This document shows positions 1 through 9,227 of a stretch of 64,000 bases of DNA, one piece after another. The DNA lies in assembly GCF_017921835.1 (NCBI RefSeq), contig NZ_JAGEMN010000003.1, forward strand, positions 62,001 through 126,000, written 5' to 3'. Position numbers and translations under genes: made by a program. The notes under the pieces were generated by a model. The model made no database searches. It was not told the origin of the DNA and worked only from the letters and a program-made list of their open reading frames with translations. Every line of letters starts with the position of its first letter. Within the stretch, counting starts at the first letter, position 1. The DNA comes from Sporosarcina sp. 6E9 (lineage in GTDB: Bacteria; Bacillota; Bacilli; Bacillales_A; Planococcaceae).

Positions 1-1
1 T

Positions 2-2005
2 GTTGTTAAAGCGCAAGCTAACGATAATATTAAGGACCTGATTATTTTTCAAAACATCCCTGAATCAACGATTGAAGTGGAAAATAATCAAATTGAACTT
101 AAGGCCGTGCATCTATATGATGATGGACATTTTACAAAGACTTCCGAAAATTTGACGTGGCATTCCAAAAACAAAAATGTGGCATCTGTGAATGAAAATG
201 GTGTCGTAACATTCACAGGACAAAACGGTCGCTCATTTATCACTGTGACGGATGGCAATTTTAGAGACGAAATCGCCGTTCACCACAAAGCAAATAAACC
301 AATTAAACAGCAAGTGATTAGAGAAAAAGGTGATCGCTACAATGTAATCGATCGAGCAATCAATGGTATGACATTAAATGAAAAAATTGGCCAGATGCTT
401 ATGCCTGATTTCAGAAACTGGAAAGGTCAAAACGTGACGAAAATGCTTCCAGAGATTGAACAGTTGATCCAAGAGTACCATCTTGGCGGGGTTATATTAT
501 TCCGAGAGAATGTTGTTACAACCGAGCAAACAGCAAGACTTGTAGCAGATTATCAAGAAGCTACTGAAAAATATGGGCTGCTGATGACAATTGACCAGGA
601 AGGCGGAATTGTAACACGTCTTCAATCAGGGACGGACATGCCTGGAAATATGGCACTTGGAGCAACACGCTCCCCTGAAATTGCACATGATGTTGGACGG
701 GTCATCGGGGAAGAATTAAATGCACTTGGAATAAATATGAATCTTGCACCTGTTTTGGATGTCAATAACAATTCAGATAATCCGGTAATCGGTGTCCGAT
801 CCATTGGTGAATCACCGGATTTGGTGGCGGAAATAGGTGTCGCCTATACGAAAGGTCTACAAAGTACAGGTGTTGCGGCTACTGCAAAGCACTTCCCAGG
901 CCATGGCGATACGGCAGTCGATTCGCATCTTGGGTTACCTGAGGTGCCACATGATAAAGAACGATTGATGGAAGTAGAGCTTTATCCATTCCAAAAGGCA
1001 ATGGAAGCAAAGATTGATGCAATCATGACTGCGCATGTTACGTTTCCGAAAATTGATGATACGAAAGTGATTTCTAAAAAAGACGGAACGGAAATTTCTT
1101 TGCCAGCCACACTGTCATATAAGGTTCTAACCGAATTGATGCGCGAAGAAATGGGCTATGAAGGAGTCATTATTACTGATGCATTGAATATGAACGCGAT
1201 ATCCGATCACTTCGGTTCGGTTGATGCGGTTATCCGTACTGTTAAAGCAGGGACAGACATCATATTAATGCCTGTAGACCTAGAAGCCGTTGTCGATGGT
1301 TTGCTTGACGCAGTTGTGACAGGTGAAATCAGCGAGGAACGCATTGAAGCTTCGGTAAAACGAATCTTGACATTAAAAATAGGGCGCGGCATTCTGAAGA
1401 CTGAAAATCCGCAGCCTATCGAAGATGTCGTGGCCAATGCCGAAGCTGTTGTTGGATCCGATGCACATAAACGAGTCGAAGCAGTAGCAGCTAATCGCTC
1501 GATCACACTTGTTAAAAATGAAAATGTACTTCCTTTGAATGTTGCGAACGACGAACAAGTTATTGTTGTAGGGAATTCCTATATTGAGAGTTTGTATAAC
1601 TCAGTCAAGATTCATCATGAAAACACAGTGCTTATTAAGGCTTCAGGCCCGTTAACTGATGCACAGCTCCAGCAGTTACGGGGTGCAAGTGTAGTCATTG
1701 TCGGAACGACTACGTCAACTGTTAGCGCCCGTGATCCTAATAGTGCACAAATGCGAATGGTGAATCAGCTGATTGAACTAGCAGATGCACCTGTCATCGG
1801 CGTAGGAATACGTAATCCATATGACATAATGGCATTCCCTGAAATTGATGCTTATCTGGCACAGTATGGATTCAGGGATGCAAGTTTCAAGGCTGCGGCT
1901 GCAACGCTTTTTGGGGAAAATAATCCTACAGGACAGCTTCCAGTAACCATACCGGGTCATAACGGTGGCGTTTTATATGATTATGGTCATGGACTTTCAT
2001 ATTAA
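2..2005 (+). CDS. nagZ: Glycoside hydrolase family 3 beta-N-acetylglucosaminidase (NagZ-like), 5' end outside window
   Basis: Removes terminal GlcNAc from muropeptides outside the cell during cell wall turnover. The GH3 signature KHFPGHGDT lies at about nt 885-911, followed by DSH (the Asp-His acid/base dyad known from Gram-positive NagZ); the likely nucleophile Asp is in IITDALNM near nt 1170-1195. The first 80 or so visible residues resemble a bacterial Ig-like (BIG2) domain. The frame is open to the left edge, so the GTG at 77 is probably internal, with any signal peptide upstream of the window. NamZ follows after 18 bp, the same pairing as B. subtilis nagZ-namZ (ybbC), so the two enzymes probably degrade GlcNAc-MurNAc chains in turn. 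Confidence 0.93.
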   Translation, partial: VVKAQANDNIKDLIIFQNIPESTIEVENNQIELKAVHLYDDGHFTKTSENLTWHSKNKNVASVNENGVVTFTGQNGRSFITVTDGNFRDEIAVHHKANKPIKQQVIREKGDRYNVIDRAINGMTLNEKIGQMLMPDFRNWKGQNVTKMLPEIEQLIQEYHLGGVILFRENVVTTEQTARLVADYQEATEKYGLLMTIDQEGGIVTRLQSGTDMPGNMALGATRSPEIAHDVGRVIGEELNALGINMNLAPVLDVNNNSDNPVIGVRSIGESPDLVAEIGVAYTKGLQSTGVAATAKHFPGHGDTAVDSHLGLPEVPHDKERLMEVELYPFQKAMEAKIDAIMTAHVTFPKIDDTKVISKKDGTEISLPATLSYKVLTELMREEMGYEGVIITDALNMNAISDHFGSVDAVIRTVKAGTDIILMPVDLEAVVDGLLDAVVTGEISEERIEASVKRILTLKIGRGILKTENPQPIEDVVANAEAVVGSDAHKRVEAVAANRSITLVKNENVLPLNVANDEQVIVVGNSYIESLYNSVKIHHENTVLIKASGPLTDAQLQQLRGASVVIVGTTTSTVSARDPNSAQMRMVNQLIELADAPVIGVGIRNPYDIMAFPEIDAYLAQYGFRDASFKAAAATLFGENNPTGQLPVTIPGHNGGVLYDYGHGLSY

Positions 2006-2023
2006 AAAGGGGTGGAATAAGAT

Positions 2024-3292
2024 ATGAAGAAAACGTTTGTAACACTGTTTGCCTTTCTATTGGTACTCAGTTCCCTTACTGTAGCTTTTGCGGATAAAGG
2101 GGATATTGCCAAAGGGAAAGATAAAGGCAAGCCTAATAAATTTAAAATCGGTGTCGAGGTTCTACTTGATGAACAAAAGGATTTGATCAAAGGGAAACGT
2201 GTTGGTTTGATTACAAATCCAACAGGCGTCGATCAAAACCTGAACAGTATTGTTGACCTATTATACAATGATCCCGATGTTGAGTTAACCGCATTATACG
2301 GTCCCGAACATGGTGTCCGCGGGGATGCGCAGGCCGGGTCGTATGTCGACTATTACATTGATGAAGCAACAGGCTTACCCGTTTACAGTTTATATGGAAA
2401 AACTAGAAAGCCAACACCTGAAATGCTTGAAAATATTGATGTTCTTCTGTTTGATATTCAGGATGTAGGAACGCGCTTCTACACCTACATCTACACGATG
2501 GCATATGCGATGGAAGCAGCCCAGGAAAACGGTATTTCAGTTATTGTACTTGATCGCCCGAACCCATTGGGCGGGCAAAAAGTTGAAGGACCTGTGCTGG
2601 ATCCCGACTACGCATCATTTGTGGGGAATTATCCAATCCCACTGCGTCACGGCATGACCGTTGGTGAACTGGCGACATTATTTAATGAAGAATTTAAAAT
2701 TGGCGCAGATTTGACTGTCGTTCAAATGAATGGCTGGAAACGCAATATGTATTACCATGACACACCATTGCAATTTGTCATGCCTTCACCAAATATGCCA
2801 ACATTTGAGACAGCGTTGGTCTATCCTGGCGCTGCTCTAATCGAAGGGACAAACGTTTCAGAAGGACGTGGAACGACTAAACCGTTTGAATTAATCGGCG
2901 CTCCTTTTGTTAATAGCACTGAGTTCGCTAAAGCATTAAATGATTTGAATATGCCCGGTGTTATGTTCCGTGCAGCCTCCTTTACACCGACATTTTCAAA
3001 GCACAGCGGGAAGTTAAGCCACGGCGTTCAAATTCACATTACGAACAAGCAACCATTTGATCCGATTGTAACAGGACTGCATATCGTAAAAACACTTCAC
3101 GATATGTATCCGAATGACTTTGAATTCAGAGCTAGAAACAGTGAAGGCATTTCATTTTTCGATAACCTTATCGGAAATGGCTGGGTCATGGATGCCATTG
3201 AAAATGGAGAATCAATCAAATCAATCGAGAAACAATGGAAAAATGACTTAAAAGAGTTTGAAAAATTACGTAGAGGTTTTTTGCTCTATTGA
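2024..3292 (+). CDS. namZ: Exo-beta-N-acetylmuramidase NamZ (DUF1343 family, YbbC)
   Basis: The 422-residue protein belongs to the DUF1343 family, whose B. subtilis member releases MurNAc from the non-reducing end of peptidoglycan fragments. An N-terminal signal peptide (Lys-Lys, then a hydrophobic stretch to about residue 23) fits a secreted enzyme. Family landmarks are YGPEHGVRGDAQAG near residue 92, DIQDVGTRFYTY near 145 and EGTNVSEGRGTTKPFE near 270. It is co-directional with the NagZ-like gene 18 bp upstream, with an RBS (ggggtgg) in the gap. NagZ would expose MurNAc ends and NamZ remove them. A strong terminator follows directly. Confidence 0.92.
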   Translation: MKKTFVTLFAFLLVLSSLTVAFADKGDIAKGKDKGKPNKFKIGVEVLLDEQKDLIKGKRVGLITNPTGVDQNLNSIVDLLYNDPDVELTALYGPEHGVRGDAQAGSYVDYYIDEATGLPVYSLYGKTRKPTPEMLENIDVLLFDIQDVGTRFYTYIYTMAYAMEAAQENGISVIVLDRPNPLGGQKVEGPVLDPDYASFVGNYPIPLRHGMTVGELATLFNEEFKIGADLTVVQMNGWKRNMYYHDTPLQFVMPSPNMPTFETALVYPGAALIEGTNVSEGRGTTKPFELIGAPFVNSTEFAKALNDLNMPGVMFRAASFTPTFSKHSGKLSHGVQIHITNKQPFDPIVTGLHIVKTLHDMYPNDFEFRARNSEGISFFDNLIGNGWVMDAIENGESIKSIEKQWKNDLKEFEKLRRGFLLY

Positions 3293-3300
3293 AATAGGAA

Positions 3301-3330
3301 AAGAGACAACCACACGGGTTGTCTCTTTCT
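3301..3330. terminator. Bidirectional intrinsic terminator
   Basis: An 11-bp perfect stem (3301-3311 with 3317-3327) with a 5-nt loop, flanked by A and T runs, sits between the convergent namZ and ppaC genes and can serve both. Confidence 0.85.
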
Positions 3331-3344
3331 TATCTAAAATGACC

Positions 3345-4274
3345 TTATTTCAATGCGTCCGTCAACACCGGAACAATTTGCTTCTTCCGTGATACGACAC
3401 CTTTTAACGTTGCCGTATTATTCATTGGTGAGACGTTGAATGCTGCGCATGCACGGTTAGCTTCGTTGCCTAGTGCTAAAATAATGGAATCATTGTTGAT
3501 GATGTCGGTTACGACAAATAGGAATAATCCAAGATCTTTCGCCGCGATTACTGCATCGATTGCCGCTTCCAACTCTGGTTGTTTTTGCATGACTTCTTCA
3601 ATGTCTACTGCATTCACTTGTGCAATTTCGATTTTTAAGCCGTCTTCCAATGTGAATTCTTTGGCGTCAAGCGATATGAGATCTGCAATTGTTTTATCAC
3701 TTAGATCTGCACCGGCTTTCAGCATTTCAAGACCGTATATTTGCGCGTCAACCTCTGCGATTGCAGTTAATTCTTCGACTGCCAAACGATCCTCTTCAGT
3801 AAATGTCGGTGATTTAAACAATAGTGAATCTGAAATTAGTGCGGAAAGCATAAGTCCCGCAATATTTTTAGGCACTTCCACGCCGTTTTCTTTAAATAAT
3901 TTATTCAAAATTGTAGCTGTGCAGCCTACTGGTTCAGCGCGGTAATAGAGGGGATCACTCGTTTCAAAGTTTGCAATGCGGTGGTGATCGACAACTTCGA
4001 TGACTTGAACTTCGTCAAGGTCATCCACGCTTTGTTGTTTTTCGTTATGATCGACTAATATTACTTTTGACGCTTCTGGAGCCGCTTGTTTGATTAAACG
4101 CGGTGCTTCAAAACCAAAATACTCTAGCGCATAAGCCGTCTCGCCTGTAATATCGCCAAGGCGAACTGCTTCTGCATTCATGCCCAATTGCTTTTTTAAA
4201 TAGGCATAGCTAATTGCCGAAGTGATTGAATCCGTATCCGGGTTTTTATGTCCAAAAACTAACACTTTTTCCAT
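3345..4274 (-). CDS. ppaC: Manganese-dependent inorganic pyrophosphatase (family II)
   Basis: Hydrolyses pyrophosphate to phosphate in the cytoplasm, pulling biosynthetic reactions forward. The 309 residues show the DHH-family motifs in order: HKNPDTDS near residue 9, VDHN near 75, VVDHHR near 97, and the C-terminal SRKKQ substrate-binding motif near 297. The length matches the usual 305-311 residues of family II enzymes. An AGGAGG RBS lies 9 nt before the ATG. It appears monocistronic, convergent with namZ. Confidence 0.97.
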   Translation of the reverse strand: MEKVLVFGHKNPDTDSITSAISYAYLKKQLGMNAEAVRLGDITGETAYALEYFGFEAPRLIKQAAPEASKVILVDHNEKQQSVDDLDEVQVIEVVDHHRIANFETSDPLYYRAEPVGCTATILNKLFKENGVEVPKNIAGLMLSALISDSLLFKSPTFTEEDRLAVEELTAIAEVDAQIYGLEMLKAGADLSDKTIADLISLDAKEFTLEDGLKIEIAQVNAVDIEEVMQKQPELEAAIDAVIAAKDLGLFLFVVTDIINNDSIILALGNEANRACAAFNVSPMNNTATLKGVVSRKKQIVPVLTDALK

Positions 4275-4373
4275 GCAAATATTCCTCCTGGTTATCTATC
4301 GTCACATATATATTACCACATTGGGGTATCCTGTAGAATGATATTTTGTTTCACAGCTGAATTCTGTATGCAC

Positions 4374-4808
4374 TTACCTAAAAAGAATCGCTCTTAGTCC
4401 ATCGTTGTTTTCCACAAAGTCCGCCAATGTGTAACTATCCAGCACTTTAAAATAGGCAGCGAGTGCTTCATGTAACACGCCTTTTAATCTGCAAGCGGGC
4501 GTTATTACGCAGTTATTCAATTCGCAGTTAAAACACTCGACAAGATGAAAATCATCTTCTGTTTTTCGGACAACTTCTCCAATATTTATATCGCTTGGCG
4601 CCAACTTTAATCGAATGCCCCCACCGCGACCACGTACCGTTTCAATTAAACCATGCTTGCCCAATTCATGAGCAACTTTCGTTAAATGATTTTTTGAAAT
4701 GCCATACGCATCTGATATTTCTTGAACAGTCGACAACTCATCTTTACCCTTAACACCTATATATAAAAGAACACGTAAGGAAAAATCCGTGTACATCGTT
4801 AAACGCAC
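4374..4808 (-). CDS. nsrR: Rrf2-family nitric oxide-sensing repressor NsrR
   Basis: This 144-residue regulator has a winged helix-turn-helix in residues 1-60 and a cysteine cluster CFNCELNNC...PAC giving Cys92, 95, 100 and 106. Cys92, 100 and 106 are the positions I recall ligating the 4Fe-4S cluster of B. subtilis NsrR. The start is GTG (family N-terminus MRLTxYTDxSLRVL); an ATG four codons inside is possible. It is divergent from hmp, its classical target, and an AT-rich palindrome that could be its operator lies in the shared region. The inferred role is repression of hmp until NO damages the cluster. Confidence 0.93.
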   Translation of the reverse strand: MRLTMYTDFSLRVLLYIGVKGKDELSTVQEISDAYGISKNHLTKVAHELGKHGLIETVRGRGGGIRLKLAPSDINIGEVVRKTEDDFHLVECFNCELNNCVITPACRLKGVLHEALAAYFKVLDSYTLADFVENNDGLRAILFR

Positions 4809-4837
4809 TTTTTTATTTCACCGCACTTTCCACATTA

Positions 4838-4866
4838 ATTATACCTTTTGTGTCAGTCACGTGAAA
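4838..4866 (-). promoter_or_regulatory. Probable sigma-A promoter of nsrR
   Basis: On the minus strand a perfect TATAAT (4843-4838) lies 30 bp before the GTG start. A weak TTTCAC at 4866-4861 gives 17-bp spacing. The -10 is convincing, the -35 is not. Confidence 0.45.
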
Positions 4867-4870
4867 GAAA

Positions 4871-4886
4871 TGTGACTGAAATCGCA
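4871..4886. promoter_or_regulatory. Candidate CRP/FNR-type box upstream of hmp
   Basis: TGTGA-N6-TCGCA is one base from the symmetrical TGTGA-N6-TCACA used by CRP/FNR proteins such as B. subtilis Fnr. It lies about 85-100 bp before the hmp start. An 8-bp inverted repeat (TCAGTCAC at 4853-4860 with GTGACTGA at 4872-4879) overlaps it, so the match may be incidental. Confidence 0.3.
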
Positions 4887-4895
4887 ACACTTTCT

Positions 4896-4920
4896 AAAGT
4901 TATATATTTTATATAGCTTT
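4896..4920. promoter_or_regulatory. Probable NsrR operator in the hmp promoter
   Basis: A 25-bp AT-rich palindrome has 11-bp arms (AAAGTTATATA and TATATAGCTTT) matching at 10 of 11 positions around a TTT centre. It lies about 50-75 bp before the hmp ATG, in the nsrR-hmp intergenic region, just upstream of a possible -10 TATTCT (4937-4942). NsrR sites are AT-rich dyads of this size; the assignment rests on position and symmetry. Confidence 0.65.
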
Positions 4921-4971
4921 AGAATTCAATCTGCGTTATTCTTAACTTATCAACTGAAAGGACGTGTTACC

Positions 4972-6159
4972 ATGCTTTCACAAGAAACGATTAACATTAT
5001 TAAATCTACGGTTCCCGTACTGGAGGAACACGGAAAATCAATCACAACTGTCTTTTACAAAAATATGTTCGAAGCTCACCCAGAGCTTTTAAATGTTTTC
5101 AATCACGTGAACCAATCTCAAGGTCGTCAACAAACTGCTTTGGCAAATGCTGTTTATGCAGCAGCGGCAAATATCGATAATCTCGGCGCGATTTTACCGG
5201 CGGTTGTTCAAATAGCACATAAACATAAATCACTTGGAATTACAGAAGATCAGTATCCGATTGTCGGCCATCATCTATTAGGCGCGATTAAAGAAGTTCT
5301 TGGCGATGCGGCTACACCTGAAATCATCGAGGCGTGGGGAGAAGCATATGGCGTGATCGCGGATGCCTTTATCGGAATCGAAAAACAAATGTATGACGAA
5401 GCTGAACAACTGGACGGCGGTTGGAGAACTTTTAAAGACTTCACGATTGTAAATAAAGTCGTTGAAAGTGATGTCATCACGTCATTTTACTTGGAGCCGG
5501 CGGACGGTAAAAAACTTCCTACTTACAAACCAGGTCAATACTTAACCATTCGCGTCAATATTCCAGGCGAAACGAATACATTTAACCGTCAATACAGCCT
5601 ATCTCAAGCATCAACTGGCGATGTGTATCGAATTTCAGTTAAACGAGAAGATGAAATTGAGCCAAACGGAAAAGTATCAGTATTCCTTCATAACCATGTG
5701 AACATTGGAGATACAGTTGAAATTAGCGTACCTGCTGGGGATTTCTATCTGGATATAGAAAGCACAACTCCTGTTACACTAATTAGTGGCGGTGTTGGAA
5801 TTACACCGATGATGAGCATGTTTGAAACAATCGCAAAAGATTCACCAGAACGCCCTGTGACGTTTCTTCATTCAGCTCGAACTCGAAAACACCAAGCCTT
5901 CCATGAGCGCTTAGTTGAATTAAATGCATCTATGCCGAATTCAGCTTATAAGGCTTTGTATTCTGAAGAAGGAGATGGCTTCATCAACCGTGAATTCCTA
6001 GCTAAGCATGTACTGGAAGGCAGCGATATTTATGTGTGCGGACCCGTTCCTTTCCTACAAGCCGTCATTAGCGGTTTACATGACCTCGGAATTTCTGAAG
6101 AGAAAATTCACTTCGAATTCTTCGGACCAGCTGTAGAACTAGAACTCGTTAATGCTTAA
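4972..6159 (+). CDS. hmp: Flavohemoprotein, nitric oxide dioxygenase
   Basis: Converts NO and O2 to nitrate using NAD(P)H in the cytoplasm. The 395 residues comprise a globin domain (about 1-140, with B10 Tyr in TTVFYKNMF, Gln in GRQQTAL and the proximal His in AHKHKSLGI), an FAD domain (about 150-255, RQYSLS motif) and an NAD domain (about 260-390, [10 protein letters not shown] and CGPVPFL). Length and order match bacterial Hmp. The RBS gaaaggacg lies 9 nt before the ATG. It is divergent from nsrR and probably repressed by it; a terminator follows. Confidence 0.97.
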   Translation: MLSQETINIIKSTVPVLEEHGKSITTVFYKNMFEAHPELLNVFNHVNQSQGRQQTALANAVYAAAANIDNLGAILPAVVQIAHKHKSLGITEDQYPIVGHHLLGAIKEVLGDAATPEIIEAWGEAYGVIADAFIGIEKQMYDEAEQLDGGWRTFKDFTIVNKVVESDVITSFYLEPADGKKLPTYKPGQYLTIRVNIPGETNTFNRQYSLSQASTGDVYRISVKREDEIEPNGKVSVFLHNHVNIGDTVEISVPAGDFYLDIESTTPVTLISGGVGITPMMSMFETIAKDSPERPVTFLHSARTRKHQAFHERLVELNASMPNSAYKALYSEEGDGFINREFLAKHVLEGSDIYVCGPVPFLQAVISGLHDLGISEEKIHFEFFGPAVELELVNA

Positions 6160-6176
6160 AAAAGTAAATTAAACAC

Positions 6177-6215
6177 AAAAAGAATCCAAATTCGAATATG
6201 AATTGGATTCTTTTT
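6177..6215 (+). terminator. Terminator of hmp
   Basis: A 13-bp stem (6177-6189 with 6203-6215) extends inward with one bulge and is followed by a T-rich run. Confidence 0.8.
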
Positions 6216-6294
6216 ATTTTTCTATATAACAACCTTAAGGATCGGTTAGCATTGAATTGCTGAGGTTCACACCAAAAGGATTTCGGATTAAATG

Positions 6295-6486
6295 TTAGAG
6301 AATATAAAATATTGTTCTCGCAACATAGTATGCGCCTAAAAATATTAACAAAGGTTTTATAAAGTCTTTATTTTCCTTTTTATAAACAACAATTATGGAA
6401 ATTGAAAATATAAGAGGTAACCATACAAACCAAAACAGAAAGTTGGTAAAAATAACTTCTAGAATTATAATCATTCCTTTGAACAT
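6295..6486 (-). CDS. Small membrane protein, function unknown
   Basis: The 63-residue product is dominated by two predicted membrane segments (about 5-33 and 44-62) separated by a charged KKENKD loop. I do not recognise a family. It lies 21 bp downstream of a second 63-residue membrane protein gene on the same strand, so the two may be co-translated. The RBS before the first ATG is weak, and an internal ATG at codon 5 is the alternative. The AT-rich composition is lower in GC than the neighbours, as in recently acquired or weakly constrained DNA. Confidence 0.55.
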   Translation of the reverse strand: MFKGMIIILEVIFTNFLFWFVWLPLIFSISIIVVYKKENKDFIKPLLIFLGAYYVARTIFYIL

Positions 6487-6507
6487 CAGATTAGTTAATA
6501 GTACAGT

Positions 6508-6699
6508 TTATCGAAGTTGCTTATCTTTCTGTTGTTCATTTCTAGCTGCTTTTATATTTAGAAAAATAGTATACCCAACAGCTATGAACAGAAGTATAAT
6601 CCCATAGCCAATCTCTAAATCCAACCAATACGTAGATATAATTATCGTGATAGAAACAATAATAATTAACAGTAAGCTAGACCGATGATATTTTTTCAT
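6508..6699 (-). CDS. Small membrane protein, function unknown
   Basis: A 63-residue protein with two hydrophobic segments (about 9-25 and 32-50), a basic N-terminus (MKKYHRSS) and a highly charged C-terminal tail (KAARNEQQKDKQLR). A good RBS (AGGGGG) stands 7 nt before the ATG, which makes this the firmer of the two small ORFs here. No family is recognised; the arrangement resembles small stress-associated membrane proteins of Bacillales, but no function can be given. Confidence 0.6.
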   Translation of the reverse strand: MKKYHRSSLLLIIIVSITIIISTYWLDLEIGYGIILLFIAVGYTIFLNIKAARNEQQKDKQLR

Positions 6700-7010
6700 T
6701 GTGTTTCCCCCTAACCCTAAATTGATTCTAATAATCTGGCACAGTTTATCTCACAACTGCTTTTTTTATTTATTAACCCTCATCTAAAATCTTAAGTAAT
6801 GCACTAACAGCAAACAATAGAAATGCAATTTGAGTTATGACCTCTCTCAAATAGCCCGTTTAATGAATACTAACTCTACTGTAACCATAGCAGAATTACC
6901 ACAAAAATCCTTTTTAAAATATAAAAAAGCACCGCTAATTGCGATGCTGATTGTTGTTCTAATTTGCTTGTTATTTTAACTTTTTTACCACTCAACTGAG
7001 CGGGTTATCA
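6700..7010. other. 311-bp gap with tiny membrane-peptide ORFs and a weak terminator
   Basis: No firm gene. On the minus strand a 25-codon TTG ORF (6773-6850) encodes a hydrophobic peptide, REVITQIAFLLFAVSALLK, with a poor RBS. On the plus strand a 38-codon ATG ORF (6863-6979) encodes a peptide with a C-terminal membrane segment, also without a good RBS. The latter overlaps a hairpin at 6928-6948 (stem interrupted by one mismatch) that is followed on the minus strand by a U-rich run and may terminate the alpha/beta hydrolase transcript. Confidence 0.4.
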
Positions 7011-7805
7011 TCACTGAGGAACGGCTTTCATTTGTTCGATTTTTGAAATGTAGTCAATTGAAAGTTTGTTGAAGATTTCGGGCTGTTCGATATTGCAGAC
7101 ATGTCCACTGTTTTTAATCTTGATGAATTCAAAAGCGTCACTTTTTTGAACCGCCTCTTCAATCGGAGGGATGAATAAGTAATCTTCCTCACCCATGAGA
7201 AATAATGTCGGTATGTCCGTCGTTGATGTCTGAAGTCGTGTTAGATAAGGATTGATGAGTTTCGTGAGAGAGAACCATTTAATGAATTCTTTCTGATACA
7301 TTTTTTTTGCTTCATTGACGAAAGCTAGACGTGATTCTTCATGTTGCTTTCGTGGCATGATTATATAGGCGAATAATTTATAGAGTAACATATAAGGCAC
7401 AAAACGTTTTGTGGCACGGCCAATCCATAATAATAGTTTCGTTCGAATATCAAAACGGATAATCGCGCCGCCTAGGATTAGTGACTTTACACGATCCGGA
7501 TAATTATCCGCCATCGTTTGGGCAACAATCGTTCCTAGCGACATGCCGATCACATGCGTTTTTTCTACTTTTAATTCATCTAATACATCGATAACTTCTT
7601 TTGAAATATCTAAAAAGGTGTCGCCTTTTTCCCAACGACCGCCTTCAGATTTTCCATGTCCACGCAAATCGATCAGAAGGACGTTATGTTCTTTTCTAAA
7701 TTCACGAATTTGTTTAAACCAAGTCGAAGAGCTGCCTCCCGCGCCGTGCACAAAAGTAACCCATGGTGCTTCTTGGCCAACTTCGTAAGTTCGATAATGA
7801 AGCAT
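7011..7805 (-). CDS. Alpha/beta hydrolase
   Basis: A 264-residue alpha/beta-hydrolase-fold protein with the oxyanion motif HGAGG (20-24), the nucleophile elbow GMSLG (Ser89), an acid candidate Asp in GEEDYLF (about 214) and the catalytic His in SGHVCNIEQPE (about 239). This places it in the esterase/haloperoxidase-like group; the substrate cannot be read from sequence. No signal peptide, so cytoplasmic. RBS GGGGAGGAAATT before the ATG. Monocistronic in appearance. Confidence 0.9.
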   Translation of the reverse strand: MLHYRTYEVGQEAPWVTFVHGAGGSSSTWFKQIREFRKEHNVLLIDLRGHGKSEGGRWEKGDTFLDISKEVIDVLDELKVEKTHVIGMSLGTIVAQTMADNYPDRVKSLILGGAIIRFDIRTKLLLWIGRATKRFVPYMLLYKLFAYIIMPRKQHEESRLAFVNEAKKMYQKEFIKWFSLTKLINPYLTRLQTSTTDIPTLFLMGEEDYLFIPPIEEAVQKSDAFEFIKIKNSGHVCNIEQPEIFNKLSIDYISKIEQMKAVPQ

Positions 7806-7923
7806 AATTTCCTCCCCTAGTCTATTAAAGATATTCTATATAAATTAATTCGTTTAAAATTTAATAATTATTTTCAGATGACACTCTATAATTTATCATA
7901 TCTTAGGGGTTTATTCAAACTGA

Positions 7924-7949
7924 AAGAAGGCCAGTATCCTGACCTTCTT
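7924..7949 (-). terminator. Hairpin downstream of the PfpI-like gene
   Basis: AAGAAGG pairs with CCTTCTT, interrupted by one mismatch before an inner CAG/CTG, 20 bp after the stop of the minus-strand gene. The U tract on that strand is weak, so termination may be inefficient. Confidence 0.5.
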
Positions 7950-7969
7950 CTAACTATTTTTTGATAAAG

Positions 7970-8482
7970 TTATTTTTCTAGTAATTTTAAAGCTTCACGA
8001 TTAAATGCTGGTATATCGTCGGGTGTTCGGCTAGTTACCAGTTGGTTTTGGCAAACAACTACTTCTTGATCTAGGTAGTGGGCGCCTGCGTATTCCATAT
8101 CGACTTTAATGGATTTGTATCCTGTTGCATGTCTTCCTTCTAGGGATTTTGTCGTGATTAATAATTGAGGACCGTGGCAGATTGCGAATACAGGTTTTTC
8201 ATCATCCATGAACGCTTTTGTAAATTCCACGAAACGGTCATCTGCACGTAAGATGTCTGGGGAAAATCCACCGGGTAAAAGTAACGCATCGAAGTCTTCA
8301 GGCTTCACATCATCAATTCCTTGATCTACTGTTAATGATTCGCCTTTTTTACCGGTAATCTCCACGCCTGATTCCTTCTCAATTGTTACAACTTCATGAC
8401 CAGCTTCTTCAAATGCCTTTTTAGGCGCCGTAAACTCCGAGTCCTCAAATTCATTTGTGATTAATGTAGCGATTTTAGCCAT
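7970..8482 (-). CDS. DJ-1/PfpI family protein (general stress protein 18-like)
   Basis: The 170-residue protein has the class I glutamine-amidotransferase-like fold of PfpI proteins. The nucleophile elbow AICHGPQLL places Cys102 next to His103, and the conserved acidic partner is Glu12 in NEFEDSEF. Family members act as proteases, deglycases or chaperones, and the activity cannot be separated from sequence. The closest remembered Bacillus relatives are YfkM and YraA. Start supported by AAAGGAG 12 nt upstream. Monocistronic. Confidence 0.9.
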   Translation of the reverse strand: MAKIATLITNEFEDSEFTAPKKAFEEAGHEVVTIEKESGVEITGKKGESLTVDQGIDDVKPEDFDALLLPGGFSPDILRADDRFVEFTKAFMDDEKPVFAICHGPQLLITTKSLEGRHATGYKSIKVDMEYAGAHYLDQEVVVCQNQLVTSRTPDDIPAFNREALKLLEK

Positions 8483-8543
8483 GTAAATGTGACACTCCTT
8501 TGTTCGTTATACTACTGTTTACCCGATTTACATATTGGGAAAC

Positions 8544-9134
8544 TTATCGATATTTGGAAACGTACGGATTATCTTTTTCAAAAAATCGCCACGGGTAATG
8601 AACTGCTTCGCCAGAATTCCCGATCCCGACTCTTGGTCCAGCTACAATTTCCTCAACCTTCACCCCTTCGGCAATGAAAAGCGGTTCATGTGACCAATGA
8701 TGGCCATAATATTCCATGGATATGTTCATGGCCTTTGTCAATTTACCCGGACCGTTTGTCCAATCGATTTCCTTCATGTGCTCTCCGCGATTTTTACGCA
8801 TCACTTCATGGCCGAGTACTGGTTCAACTGCACGGATTAGAATTGCATGCGGTGTACCAACTGGGCCGGCAACGACGTTGATAAGTGTATGGGTATGCAT
8901 TTGATAGGAGTAGACAAGCCCCGGACTGCCGAACATGATTTCCGTTCTTTTGGTTCTTCGATTGTTGAAACTGTGCGCAGCTTGATCTGCTGGTCCTTGA
9001 TAAGCTTCTGTTTCTACGATTTTCCCTACTAACAGGCCCGAAGGTTGTTCGTGGACGATATATTGTCCCAATAATTCTTTCGCAAGTTCTAATCCAGGTG
9101 ATTCGAAAAATGATTTGTCGACTGGTTTATACAT
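8544..9134 (-). CDS. 3-methyladenine DNA glycosylase (AAG/MPG family)
   Basis: Excises alkylated purines in base excision repair. Family hallmarks are VGKIVETEAYQGPADQAAHSFNNRRTKR (catalytic Glu in the ETEAY block), MFGSPGLVYSYQMH and the NGPGKLTKAM motif. The ATG at 9134 (196 residues) is chosen over one 39 bp upstream because AAGGGGG lies 10 nt before it and the protein then starts MYKPVDKSFF, typical of the family. It is divergent from the MazG-like gene with about 90 bp between. Confidence 0.93.
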   Translation of the reverse strand: MYKPVDKSFFESPGLELAKELLGQYIVHEQPSGLLVGKIVETEAYQGPADQAAHSFNNRRTKRTEIMFGSPGLVYSYQMHTHTLINVVAGPVGTPHAILIRAVEPVLGHEVMRKNRGEHMKEIDWTNGPGKLTKAMNISMEYYGHHWSHEPLFIAEGVKVEEIVAGPRVGIGNSGEAVHYPWRFFEKDNPYVSKYR

Positions 9135-9227
9135 ACAGAATCGCCCCCTTCTACACGCTATTATTCCCTTCATTTTGACTTACTAACACGATATAATTAA
9201 GTAAAAAGAATTGTGGGTGAGGTCATC

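Noticed and set aside
3436..3945. 169-codon ORF opposite ppaC
   Set aside because: Antisense shadow of a well-identified gene, no RBS and Ser-rich composition typical of reverse frames.
6863..6979. 38-codon plus-strand membrane-peptide ORF
   Set aside because: No RBS, and it overlaps a hairpin that could be the terminator of the opposite gene; recorded only in the gap description.
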